Shown here: positions 8,985-17,946 of the stretch, piece by piece | Numbering within the stretch: the first letter of the stretch is position 1 | Layout of the letters: the number at the start of each line of letters is the position of its first letter | DNA from: Porogramme epimiltina | Lineage: Eukaryota; Basidiomycota; Agaricomycetes; Polyporales; Polyporaceae | DNA length: 18,458 nt | Assembly (NCBI GenBank): GCA_900155495.1 | Contig: FTLJ01000239.1 | Coordinates: 1 to 18,458 of the forward strand | Reading direction: 5' to 3' | Notes under the pieces: generated by a model | Database searches by the model: none | Seen by the model: the letters and a program-made list of their open reading frames with translations, nothing else | Told to the model about the DNA's origin: nothing | Position numbers and translations under genes: made by a program

Positions 8985-10338
8985 GTTCTCTCTCTGGTGA
9001 GATCGAGGTTGTGCGAACGCTCCTATGACGACACAGCAGCAGACGTGAGTGCCCACTGGTATGTCGTCATTCCCGTCTGTTTTGAATTTTGTGACATAAG
9101 TTCGCCGTTAGCTAGCGCGGCCAAAGGGCGGGTCCGTGAGCATCAGATCGGCCCCACTCGGTGACTAGACAATCACTTGAATACAGAGTCCGAGTCTCAA
9201 TGTCGTCAGTCCCCTCGTTCCTGACCTATTGTATGTTCTCGATTTCTTGTGAGGAACGGTTACAACGTTCGGTAACTTTCGTGCGTGCTCCTAGATGCTC
9301 CACCTTCGAAGCATACATTCGACAGAGATGGACAAATGTCCCCCACCAGTGCAAGTCTATCTTTGCCCGGAAAGGAGCAGTATCTCTTGCGCTACTTTCG
9401 GAACCGCAAACCTGGCAATTAAGCGTAGGGTTACTGGCATGGGTGTCGATCCTCTCTCGGGCCCGGGAGAACGCCACACAAGATGGCCGTTGAGTGGAAC
9501 TGCGCCTAGGATTAAATGTCAATAAGCGTGGTGTGACGTATATGCCACTCCCACATTCCGAGTTCTCTGACGTTTCTGCTCATCTAGCGCATGCGTTCCT
9601 AAGTTGCGTTGGCTTGTCTCGAAGTCCGGCGTGGAATACAGTCCTCAATCCTTTACAACCTCCGCGCCCCATTCGTCACATCTGTCAACCATATTTAATC
9701 TTACACGCCGTAATATCTCCGTCCACCCCGTCTCGGCAAAGTCATCTCCGAACTCGATGAAGTCATCTCCCACAGCCCCGCCTTAGAATAGCAAGGCGCA
9801 GATGCCTCGATTCGCTGTATCTCCGCACACCCCACGTCAAAGCAAAGCTCACGGGCCGTACCAGGAGCCCTCGCTGGCGCGCGTTAACCCCATTTCTGGA
9901 CGGCGATGTACTCTACGTCTCGTGGTTGTGGCGTGCGCCCACCGCTCCCGTGCTGACGCTCCACCACGCCCTCACCCCCCTACTCCACAAGGCCACCCAT
10001 TTTTCATGGAAGGTGCATGTCCTTGACAACCATACTCGAACCATCACGATGCGGGCCTCTACACATCTGATGTCCACCTTCATTCCGCCGCCGCTGGGCG
10101 AAGGACCTCCGTTCCGCCGCGCGTTTGTGGAGCACAAGTCAGAAGTATCGCCCTTCGTCCGCCAACCGACGTCGCCGCTTGTTTCGACGACGCGCAATCC
10201 GTCGATGCTCCTTGGCAGCTCGGTCTCTTCTCGTCGTTCATGAGAATGCATGACATCAAGAGCGCGTCACTGCTCAAAGATTGCTCCGTGGAGGGTCCCA
10301 AGCGCGGTGCTCTCGGCCCTCATCTACCCTCGAAACCG
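8985..10338. other. Shared upstream region of the divergent hydrophobin genes
   Basis: About 1.35 kb separate the TATA boxes of the two hydrophobins. Small frames at 9161-9525 and 9494-9786 have no recognisable domain. Near 9738-9785 a run reads GKVISELDEVISHSPAL before a TAG, and a more protein-like frame lies at 9905-10243 (separate entry). The region may be a divergent promoter carrying gene debris. Confidence 0.4.
9905..10243 (+). pseudogene. Possible coding relic, family not recognised
   Basis: A plus-strand frame of about 110 codons with no clear start: it reads DVLYVSWLWRAPT, then VLTLHHALTPLLHKATHF, and later FRRAFVEHKSEVSPFVRQP. The protein-like run GKVISELDEVISHSPAL at 9738-9785 could be an upstream piece, separated by stops. 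I cannot assign it. A chance frame in the hydrophobin promoter region is equally possible. Confidence 0.2.
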
Positions 10339-10346
10339 TATAAAAC
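10339..10346 (+). promoter_or_regulatory. TATA box of hydrophobin 2
   Basis: TATAAAAC, a near-consensus TATA box, lies 80 bp upstream of the ATG at 10419. The leader between them is C- and A-rich (ctcgaacacaaacac), as in strongly expressed fungal genes. Confidence 0.7.
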
Positions 10347-10418
10347 CTCGCTCTCCGCACCAGGGTCCCTCACTCGAACACAAACACTAGCCGCGTTCAA
10401 GCCTACAAAGCAAGCATC

Positions 10419-10875
10419 ATGTTCACCAAGCTCTTCCTCTCTCTCTCTGCGCTCGCCATCCTTGCTGCCGCCACCCCCATGCCCCGTGGCGAGCCCCCGA
10501 GCGCATGCACAACCGGCCCTATCCAGTGCTGCCAGTCGTCGGGAACGGCGAGCGACCCTTCGATCTCGAAGGTCCTCGCGGGCCTCGGCGTGGTCGTCCA
10601 GGACGTCGACGTCCTCGTCGGCCTCACGTGTTCCGCCGTTACCGTTGTCGGCGTCGGCTCTGGCAACAGCTGGTGAGCTCACCATTACCTGACGTGTGCG
10701 CGGTGGTTACCTAACAAACTTCGTACGCTCAGCGATGCGACTGCGCTCTGCTGCGAGGACAACAGCCTCGGTACGCGCCGTGTTACCGTATTCCATTGTT
10801 CCTTTAATTACTGATGCAAACATCACTGGTCTAGGTGGAGTCGCGGCGATCGGTTGCGTCCCTGTCACGCTCTGA
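10419..10875 (+). CDS. Class I hydrophobin (hydrophobin 2)
   Basis: Exons are 10419-10672, 10733-10770 and 10835-10875. The introns (60 and 64 nt; the first with a perfect ctaac branch site at 10711) join in phases 2 and 1, giving 110 residues. Residues 1-19 (MFTKLFLSLSALAILAAAT) are a signal peptide, followed by a short PMPRGEPPSA segment. Cysteines are C30, C37-C38, C71, C85, C91-C92 and C105, with spacing identical to hydrophobin 1. It shares GPIQCC, GVVVQDVD and the GCVPVTL end with that gene. It should be secreted and self-assemble at air-water or wall surfaces. The only notable difference is the longer N-terminal segment before C1. A decayed close copy lies at 17947-18247, and the sequence downstream of the stop (10876-10925) is duplicated after that copy too. 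Confidence 0.95.
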
Positions 10876-11449
10876 GGACGCCAATAGGAGCCTCTAGTAC
10901 ATCGGTCGGAAGGAGGCTTCACTGTACGAAGTTTCGAAAGACTATGTAGAGTCTAGTACGGCATGTTTGTCAAGGCAATATGCGATGGTTTAGCATTGTC
11001 AATCGATCATATGCGAGTGACACAGAGAAACCAGAGGCTGTGAAAGTCACGTATTACTAGAGACAGAGGGATAGCAGAAGCGAAAAGACAGTGCCAGAGG
11101 TAGAGAAAGAAGTCCAAGGGAAGGCCTGCGGGCTCCGGAAAACGTATACCGGCATTCTGAAAGAGACAAAGAGCGAAGTGGTGCGACTCGGAAGAAAGTA
11201 CAGGGGCGGATTCGTGAGTTCGGCGGGGGCACCTGGCCATCCCGACTCAATACCACATGTCGCGTACTGTACCGTCGGCCTCCACGCCACGGTCTGCGAA
11301 TCTTACCGGCCATCCACGGATTGACGCACACGTCCACACCTGGGATGATGGCGCCGTGCCCCGGACGTCTATATCCCACAGCGCCGAAACCGTCTCGTTT
11401 TTGTACCATGAGAGGGTGATCGCGATGTGGCGGAACCGCGAGCGAGCAC
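10876..11449. other. Downstream region of hydrophobin 2
   Basis: The first 50 bases resemble those after the pseudogene at 18247, marking the hydrophobin duplication. Beyond that, overlapping frames on both strands (11047-11645) compete and none shows a recognisable domain. Confidence 0.4.
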
Positions 11450-12256
11450 TTCTTGCCTGCCAGCACGACGGGGCAGACTCGCCGTCTCCCGCGCACGCGT
11501 CCACCGCCCTGGCCAGTGCGAACGCGCGCGAGTGCGGGACGTACGCTATCATCGCATCTGCCACGCACCCAATCGCGTTCGTCCACGGGGCCACAAGACG
11601 GCCGCTGTGCGGGTAGAGAGTTTGGTGCTGGGACCGCGGCCCCAAGGGGTTCTGCTTGTGACTTCAGGGGAGAACAGAGAAGCGGAGCAGAAAAGGCTCA
11701 CGTTGGCACCCGAATCGGTGGTGCCGCACTTGAGCCCCCTTCCTCAGTTGTTGTACCCAGTCGCCCCGCCGAAGGACCCAAAATCTACGAGCCCATCCTG
11801 CGCACACCCACCATCAGCGTCTGCGCCCACCTCGGTACTCGGGAGAAGCACGAATCTCTCACTAGGATCCATATCCCAAACGCCCCCTACGGTATCGCCC
11901 TCGTACTCCCCATACGCATCCCCTCCGCGTCCCACGTACCCTGCCCAAAGCCGCCTCCGCATCCTCGCCGGCCACCGCGTGCACCCTAACAACGTCCACG
12001 AGCTCCGGACAGCTAGGCTTCTCCGCTTCGCCGTTTCGTAAGGGCTGAGACCGAAAGACGGGGCACGAGGAGAGGGGCCGGACTAGGGAGATCAGGCGGT
12101 GTGAAGGATCCGTGTCGTGCAGGCCAATGGGGTGACGGTGGGCATCGACGAAAGCCTGTTGCGACGAGACAGCGTCGCTGATGGGAACTGGTATGTGCGC
12201 AGCGAGGGTGGTGAATGCGATGGCTAAGCAGGGGGCGAGGTCAATGCGGGGAGGGA
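11450..12256 (-). pseudogene. Relic of a putative secreted-protein gene, copy A
   Basis: The minus strand matches copy B (16805-17463) over most of its length, but frames are broken. Shared pieces are SQQAFVDAH...GLHDTDP (B: SPQEVLVDAHGPPASLHETNP), YVGRGGDAYGEYE (B: YVGREGNAYGEYE), then the final exon with RLVAPWTNA and YVPHSRAFA (B: RLVPAWTNA, YVPHSRAFA). The ATG seen in B is altered here to a TTG-containing sequence (around 12242-12244), and a segment of roughly 90 bases after GEYE has been lost. Copy A uniquely keeps the reading CAQDGLVDFGSFGG, so A and B complement each other in showing the ancestral gene. The family is unknown to me; small secreted fungal proteins with repeated W-T-N-x-D-type segments are the nearest general resemblance. 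Confidence 0.6.
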
Positions 12257-12439
12257 TTCACGGTGACGGGACGGGCCGCAGGGCGAGACTTAAGGCCGGT
12301 GTGTGCGGCATGCGCGATGGCGTTGACGGCGATCGTGCATGTGTCGAGCGAGGGGCGCCTCAGGGGCGGGGGGACGACAGTTGAGTGATCGAGGCGGACT
12401 CCGGACGAGGGAAGGGGATAGTTGACTGGCAGAAGACGG

Positions 12440-12445
12440 TTATAT
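12440..12445 (-). promoter_or_regulatory. Conserved TATA element upstream of secreted-protein relic A
   Basis: On the minus strand this reads ATATAA within gcgcatataaccg, and the same element is kept in copy B at 17679-17684. It is about 200 bp from the presumed start, so either the leader is long or the element is not the core promoter. Confidence 0.35.
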
Positions 12446-12677
12446 GCGCCTGTGAAGAAAATTCGAGTGGGACGGACAATGCACCGACATCGACGCCAGG
12501 GTAGCCACAGACCTCTTAGATCTCGACGGGTGAGAATATGGCTGGGCTGTGCAGGGTGGGTGAAGGCATAGCAAGTTCAGACTGCGATGAAGGCATCCTC
12601 GAGCAAGTGCTTGCGCCGCCCAGGCTCAGCATGCGTCGTGCGCGATGAGGCCCAACGGAGCCAGCCCCGCGGGCGCT

Positions 12678-12683
12678 TATATA
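12678..12683 (+). promoter_or_regulatory. Orphan TATA box (hydrophobin-type promoter without its gene)
   Basis: TATATA within gcgcttatataccc points right, away from the secreted-protein relic. In copy B the matching site (17885-17891, gcgctta) has lost the TATA but still leads into a hydrophobin pseudogene. Here the TATA survives but the sequence after 12719 is a different repeat, with no hydrophobin. Confidence 0.45.
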
Positions 12684-12751
12684 CCCTTTCAATCTCCGCT
12701 CACACACCTTATCTTATCTCACTATACTGGGATTTCCAACGTTACAATCAC

Positions 12752-13039
12752 CCCTTCCAGGGATGGAGTAGCACTAGCGCCCCTTCTCGTGGCTTTTTTC
12801 TGAAGAATGTCCCTACTATACGCGGTCCCCGGGAACTCAGGCCTCAGGGCTTATCGCATGAGTTTCCCCAGGTCGAAGCTGGATCACAAAGCATTTGAAT
12901 GGCGGGACCTACATCTCGTCCATAATTCCCTTCGTAGCTTCCTCTCGCCAGGAGAACCACGCCCTCCAGATATCAGAGACTGCAGCTCGTATATAGCATC
13001 CAGTGGCTTAGAGTGCCGCGACGCAAGAGTCAAGTTGGG
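12752..13039 (+). repeat. Dispersed repeat, copy 1 (diverged)
   Basis: It aligns with 15544-15931 in the same orientation. Clear matches at the start (cccttccaggg, gcactag, then gaatgtc and tatacg) and at the end (gcttagagtgccgcgacgca versus gtttagggtaccgcaacgcc, then gagtca) bracket a poorly conserved middle with length changes. No coding potential is shared. It may be an old non-autonomous element or the remains of a duplicated gene flank. Confidence 0.5.
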
Positions 13040-13368
13040 TTCGTCAAACGTAAGCCCTCAATTCCCCAACTTTAGGTCTCGTGACGCAGAGACGAATGGG
13101 TAGAGAGACAAGAATGCCGTTTACGGGTACAGAGAGGAGCCTAATCAGTCACTACCACCTACTTGTGCCTCACCGTTCACGCCCCAGCGGTGCCCCGTCT
13201 GGGCTGATTCCATCTATCCTTGCAAAACCAGGATCTTCTACACGCGAGCTTATCACGGGAATGATTTAGACGACACGCCATCTGTGCATTGTAGTGGTCC
13301 GTGTATTGCAGTCCTACTACTATGGCATGTCCTTAACTGGGTTTTATGCACACGGTTCAGGGATGGGC

Positions 13369-13712
13369 TGATTCCTTGGCTGTGCATCGGAAGCACGCGC
13401 AGATGCATGGAAGGGTGAGATCAATTTCTTCACTTCCCGTGAGCCTAATGCCTCTACCCTACCAGACCCTAAGAACTTTATCACTGACAGGAATGATGGC
13501 GATATCTCGTACCCTTGATACGACCACCAAAACAACTTCGATGTCCGCACCATCATTATGGACGACTCTTACCAGGGCACGCGATACTTACCTGGTCTTC
13601 AAGTCAGGCATAAGGTGCACGGCGCAACGGTCACTTAAGGAATGTTGGTTTCCATGAGCTCTGCCCCGCATTGAAATTTATCCAGAGACGTACTCGAACT
13701 ATCCTATTATGA
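13369..13712 (+). pseudogene. Decayed ORF with two TGA stops and a frameshift, family unknown
   Basis: One frame reads like folded protein from 13372 to 13635: AWKGEINFFTSREPNASTLP, DPKNFITDRNDGDISYP, a TGA at 13516-13518, then YDHQNNFDVRTIIMDDSYQG and RYLPGLQVRHKVHG, before a TAA at 13636. Another TGA sits at 13369-13371. The reading continues in a second frame from 13626 (RNVGFHELCPALKFIQRR) to a TGA at 13710. Both internal TGAs could be former TGG tryptophan codons. I do not recognise the family. Upstream and downstream exons, if any, are not visible. Confidence 0.4.
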
Positions 13713-13812
13713 TTCCTGTTACTGTTTGCCTAAAGGATGACATCTACTGCACTGCGCAGATGCACGGAGTGCAACAAGAAAGCTCACAACTTTAGATCTT
13801 ACCATGACAAGG

Positions 13813-13820
13813 GATAAAAG
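13813..13820 (+). promoter_or_regulatory. TATA-like element of the seven-helix protein gene
   Basis: GATAAAAG lies 83 bp upstream of the ATG at 13896, a typical position for a fungal TATA element. Confidence 0.45.
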
Positions 13821-13895
13821 GGCTTGAGAACCTCGAACGAAGCCTGCAGTCACTCCAGCGCTCCTCTTCACGTCTATTAGAACCGGTCTCAGGCA

Positions 13896-15361
13896 ATGAC
13901 ATCAACTCTCCCCAGCCCAGACTGTCCCCCAGATGATGCAGCCCTATTCCTTGATAATGTGAAATATAGACTAACAGAAAGCAGCGTCGCTGTCTCAACG
14001 GCGTTATCATGCTTATTTGGTGAGCCGTGCGCTCTGAACTCTGAGTACGTATTATCTGATGCAGAACTCTGAAACAGGGGCGGTTTCTATATTGGCAGCA
14101 ATGTCAACACTTCATCTCGTGTAAGATATGAAGTTTTCCTGAGGTGATTAATATTATAACTCGTGTTCGGATCAGCCGCAAAGGAGTAGCCACACGCTCT
14201 GTTCAGATACTACTGGGGGCTACGGTAGCATTATACACTTCAACATGCGTATACTTTGGCTACACCCAATCTGTGTATTCAATCCAGAACAAATTGCTCT
14301 CAAATGCTATTTCCTCCAACTCCTACAACTCATGTTTCTCGTATGACGACGCTGTAAACAAATGGAACGACATTTTAACTGCTCAAACGGGTGCTCTAAC
14401 AGGGACACTGGCAGTGAACGTAAGTTGTCAATTTGAGAGGAGTCCTCTCTTCTTACCAGTGATATATCACCTACTAGATGGTTATAAGCGACATGGTTGT
14501 CTGGTGGCGTGCGATGGTAATTTGGCCCAGGAACAAACTAGTCTTAGGGGCAGGCATCATTCTCCTCGTCACAACTGGGGGTATGTTCTCAATATCAAAA
14601 TGGACGCCTCGCGTATCTTCCTATGAGCTACTGATCAATGGTTATCCCTTCCACAGCTTTGGGCATTGTTACCACGTATCAGAATCTACCTCAAGGTCAC
14701 CCGTTTTTACTGTCCTCCACTTTTGACATTATGGCGGCTCCAGTGGCCATGGCATATGATCCTGCCGGATTGGCTTGTGCGGTTTTATCTCTGGCTACAA
14801 ACGTGATCTCTACCGCTCTTATAGGCTACAAGGCATGGTGTGTGATTCTCCTCTATTGCTACAGTGAATACAATATACATGTCAACGTTAGGATGCATAA
14901 ATGTACTATGCGAAGGTTAAATGTACGAGGGACGGTCATAGAGTCGCGTGCCCTAAAAGGGTTGATTTTCATCGTCGAGTCAGGATTCGGGTACTGCCTA
15001 CTGTGGGTATGTCGCTTCCACTCTGTATTTACTCATAATCTGAAATCCGAACTGAATATTTTCCAGATCGTCAGTGCCTCATATTTTGCGGTCACTGCGA
15101 AACCTACGGACGCACTAACTGATACCGACAAAAATTATATCGCAAACGTGAGGATTTTTGTACTGGGATGCCTAGTTCCATTAGTTGTAAGTGCTCTGGA
15201 ACCGGTTCTGCTTCTAATATCGTTTCTAACTCGTGTCCAACTTTGGACATATCTATCAGGCGATGTATCCTATGGTCATAATTGTCATTGTGACGATGAA
15301 CCAATCACCCATCGACAATCTCTATGCCAACTCTCACTCCAACAAGTTGGGAGACGTGTAA
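13896..15361 (+). CDS. Seven-transmembrane basidiomycete protein, eight exons
   Basis: Exons: 13896-14019, 14078-14120, 14176-14419, 14478-14580, 14657-14837, 14892-15006, 15067-15186, 15260-15361. All seven introns (54-76 nt) are GT-AG and every phase fits, giving an uninterrupted 343-residue protein. It starts MTSTLPSPDCPPDDAALFLD, the usual short outside N-terminus of this family. Hydrophobic helices lie at about 29-55, 60-84, 122-152, 157-178, 207-230, 250-276 and 297-322. Family-like signatures are VISDMVVWWRAMVIW near helix 3, IGYKAW after helix 5, FIVESGFGYCLLW in helix 6, and MNQSPIDNLY in the tail. Agaricomycetes have large families of such uncharacterised serpentine proteins; a receptor or sensor role is often guessed but unproven. 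It is the only intact gene between 11000 and the window end. The start is supported by the TATA-like element. Confidence 0.82.
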
Positions 15362-16799
15362 CCTACACCAGAAAAGACGAATATTCCCCCAATGCCACCG
15401 CTCCCTTCTCTTTTATTCCTGTGCATTTTCTTCGATGCACTTTTCTTCTCACCTCAGTTGTTTTATGTAGCATCCATCTTGCATTGTTGTGCTTACGAGT
15501 CCACTCAAATCAACATAAAATTGACTTTCAGTGTTGCCATCATCCCTTCCAGGGCCGGAGTGGCACTAGTACTCGTTTCCGACATGCTTGTGTTTTGTAA
15601 AGAATGTCGCTAATATACGCCCTCCTCCACCATCCCCTGACTGTTGTGTAAAATTCTGCTGGTCGTGTTGTCTCGGGATTCATGTCAGATTACTCAGATC
15701 AGCCAAATGTGGTTATCGGCATGCAATGCCATCATGTCAATCTTGGCCCCTCTACATCACACACATCACAAAACCCTCAAATGATAGCCCTAAACCATGC
15801 CCACAACGCCTTTCCTAGCTTCCCTTTTTCGGGAAAATCCCTCCCACTATTCGAGAGAAACAGGAAATGGAGCAAAATCATGTATAGTATTCAATAGTTT
15901 AGGGTACCGCAACGCCAGAGTCATGTTGCGGTTGTCGACTCGGACATGCCGTGAGGACGCGCAAGAACGTTCACGATGAGTGCACCATGTGGATAGAGAG
16001 TAACGGAAAGAGGTATTAGATCTTAAATTTTAATTCTAGACGGTGACCGAGTGCAGCCGATGAACCCGTCGCCGCAGAACGTCCATAGGGGTAAATCATC
16101 GCGGGATGGTAATTTGAACGTGTTACATAGAGCGACATCTCTCCCCCTGCGCTGTAGGACTCACGATGGAAAAGTCGTAGGCAAGGTGACAAGAATGAGG
16201 CTCGCAGTAGCAAGCAGGCTATACACTGAAAACAGAGGTCAGATGGGCGCCTCGTGGGTCTAAGACAATTGACACACGATGAGACAAAAGATGCCACCTC
16301 GTAGTTTCGATTTCGAGGAGTCTAGTGAAAGCGGCCGACACGTTGTCCGCGCGCTGCGTCGCCAAAAATTTCCAGGACTCGGAGTCTAGCAATGTAGGGA
16401 CTTCGCACTGATGTGCGAGAAACGTTAGCGTTACGGCCCATCACCGTCGTATTGAGGTTGAAAATGTGCGGAAGAGGCTCTGAACGCCTCCCGAAGATGA
16501 CTATATACCTCGTCCGAAGGGTATAGCGTCGTCTGGTGCAGGGCGCGATTTCAAGGGGAAACTCCATCATAGTAAGCGTACGCAGGGGCTGTGATGGGAA
16601 CGATATGAATCCTTGCCGAGATACAACAACTTTGATAGTATGCAGTGGATACATCCTCTCCTATATTCATGCAAGCGTCATATCTCCTCAAACGTAAACG
16701 TCTGTGCAAAACACAGTCAGCGCCTCGTAGCAGCCACCATGACGGGGCAACTCACCGTCTCCCATGCGTCGCCGTATATCTTCTTGTACATGATAATGT
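15362..16799. other. Gene-poor region right of the seven-helix protein gene
   Basis: About 1.4 kb without a supported gene. It contains repeat copy 2 (15544-15931). A minus-strand frame of 110 codons (16322-16654, containing LPHIFNLNTTVMGRNANVSR) looks mildly protein-like but has no recognisable domain. Frames at 16016-16297 on both strands are not convincing. Confidence 0.45.
15544..15931 (+). repeat. Dispersed repeat, copy 2 (diverged)
   Basis: Partner of 12752-13039: same order of matching motifs at both ends, but a longer middle (388 against 288 bp). It begins 182 bp after the stop codon of the seven-helix protein gene, so the ancestral segment may be that gene's 3' flank, copied to the left. 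Confidence 0.5.
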
Positions 16800-16804
16800 C
16801 TCCG

Positions 16805-17463
16805 ACCACGCGAACGCGCGCGAGTGCGGGACGTACACGATCGTCGCGTCCGCGATGCACCTATCCGCGTTCGTCCACGCAGGCACGAGGCGGCTATTGT
16901 GCGAGTCGATTTTCCACATCTCTGACTGTGTGGGGGAAACCCGTCCTGCGCACGTTCTAAATCAGCGCCTGCGCCCACCTCTGTACTCGGAAGAAGCACG
17001 AAGCACTCACCAGGGTCTCCATCCTAAACCCTTCCCCCGCGGCTTCGCCCTCCTCCACCTCGAGACACGCAGGTATCCGGACGGTCATCGCCTGTCCCTG
17101 CTCCCATCATGATGCGAACTCGTACTCCCCATACGCGTTTCCTTCGCGTCCCACATATCCCTCCACCTCTCCACCCTCCTCAATCGCCACCCGCGCCCTG
17201 ATGCCGCCCATCCGCTTCGAACACCCAGAAAACTCCGCCGCTTCATCGTCTTGTATGGGCTGAAATCGGAAAGTAGGATGCGTGGGGAGTAAACGCGTCG
17301 AGCGGCGGGTGGGGTTCGTCTCGTGTAGGCTGGCAGGGGGGCCGTGCGCATCGACGAGAACTTCTTGCGGAGAGCCGAGCGCGCCGCTGTCATAGGACGG
17401 AGTGGGTACGGCAGGGATGGAGGATGCGATGGAGAGGACGAGCGCCCAGAAGGAGAGGTACAT
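16805..17463 (-). pseudogene. Relic of a putative secreted-protein gene, copy B
   Basis: On the minus strand an ATG at 17463 opens a frame with a probable signal peptide (MYLSFWALVLSIASSIPAVP), then SPQEVLVDAHGPPASLHETNP, FSGCSKRMGGIRARVAIEEG and GYVGREGNAYGEYEFAS before a TGA at 17107-17109. The same frame then continues without a stop (WEQGQAMTVRIPACLEVEEG, to GFRMETL) into a good donor (gtgagt, about 17014). The next coding piece (MWKIDSHNSRLVPAWTNADR, then IADATIVYVPHSRAFA) reads in another frame; compared with copy A, which keeps DGLVDFGSFGG, a segment has been deleted. So the gene is broken by one nonsense codon and a deletion/frameshift. A secreted role is inferred from the signal peptide only; the family is not recognised. 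Confidence 0.6.
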
Positions 17464-17939
17464 GGTGCGGGGTTGGCGGGAGGGGCACAACGACGAAACA
17501 GACCGCGGGGCCAGCCTTAAGAGCCGTGGGCGCAGCGTGCGCGATGGTGGTGACAGCGATAGTACATGTGTTGAGCGAAGAGCGCCTAAGGGGCGGGGGG
17601 GCGACAGTCGAGTGACCGGGGCGGAGTCCGCGGCGGGGGAAGGGCGTGGTTGGCGAGCGGAAGAGACGGAAATGGCGGTTATATGCGCCTGTCAGGAAGT
17701 TTTGAGTGGCACGGACAAGGCACCGAAGCCGGGCGAGCGACAGACCTCGTTGTCTTCGGCGTGTCAGCGCATTCTTGTGTTGAACCATGCAGAAACATAG
17801 CGAGTGCAAGGAGCAGACTCAAAGGCGTCGTTGAGAGAGCGAGTGCTTGCGACGTCGGATGGGGGAACGAATCCTGGGGTGGAGGCGCTTACCTGGAGAT
17901 CTCCACCTCGTTCAAACTCCGAGGCACCTTATCTTATCT
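16810..17939 (+). repeat. Duplicated block, copy B (about 1.13 kb)
   Basis: Partner of 11518-12719, same orientation, 5.3 kb apart. Blocks match from the shared 27-bp run at the left end through the conserved ttatatgcgcctgt (17679) to accttatcttatct (ending 17939). Several insertions and deletions distinguish the copies, so the duplication is not recent. Confidence 0.8.
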
Positions 17940-17946
17940 AAACGTA

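Larger units (their letters stand above)
11518..12719 (+). repeat. Duplicated block, copy A (about 1.2 kb)
   Basis: This block matches 16810-17939 in the same orientation. It opens with a 27-bp identical run (starting gcgaacgcgcgcgagtgcgg) and ends with an identical accttatcttatct. In between, many segments align, such as ctcgtactccccatacgc, ggcggggg and gttatatgcgcctgt. The similarity spans the secreted-protein relic and its upstream region, and stops in both copies at the same accttatcttatct. Confidence 0.8.

Noticed and set aside
10320..10685. Minus-strand frames of 87-121 codons across hydrophobin 2 exon 1
   Set aside because: They are shadows of the hydrophobin coding sequence.
11257..11616. 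Plus-strand frame containing PRIDAHVHTWDDG, which looks like an amidohydrolase metal motif
   Set aside because: Nothing else of that family follows, and the right part is the antisense of the secreted-protein relic, so the motif is probably chance.
17402..17800. 132-codon plus-strand frame over the secreted-protein promoter region
   Set aside because: It is glycine/arginine-rich low-complexity reading antisense to the signal-peptide exon, with no domain; the homologous frame in copy A is broken.
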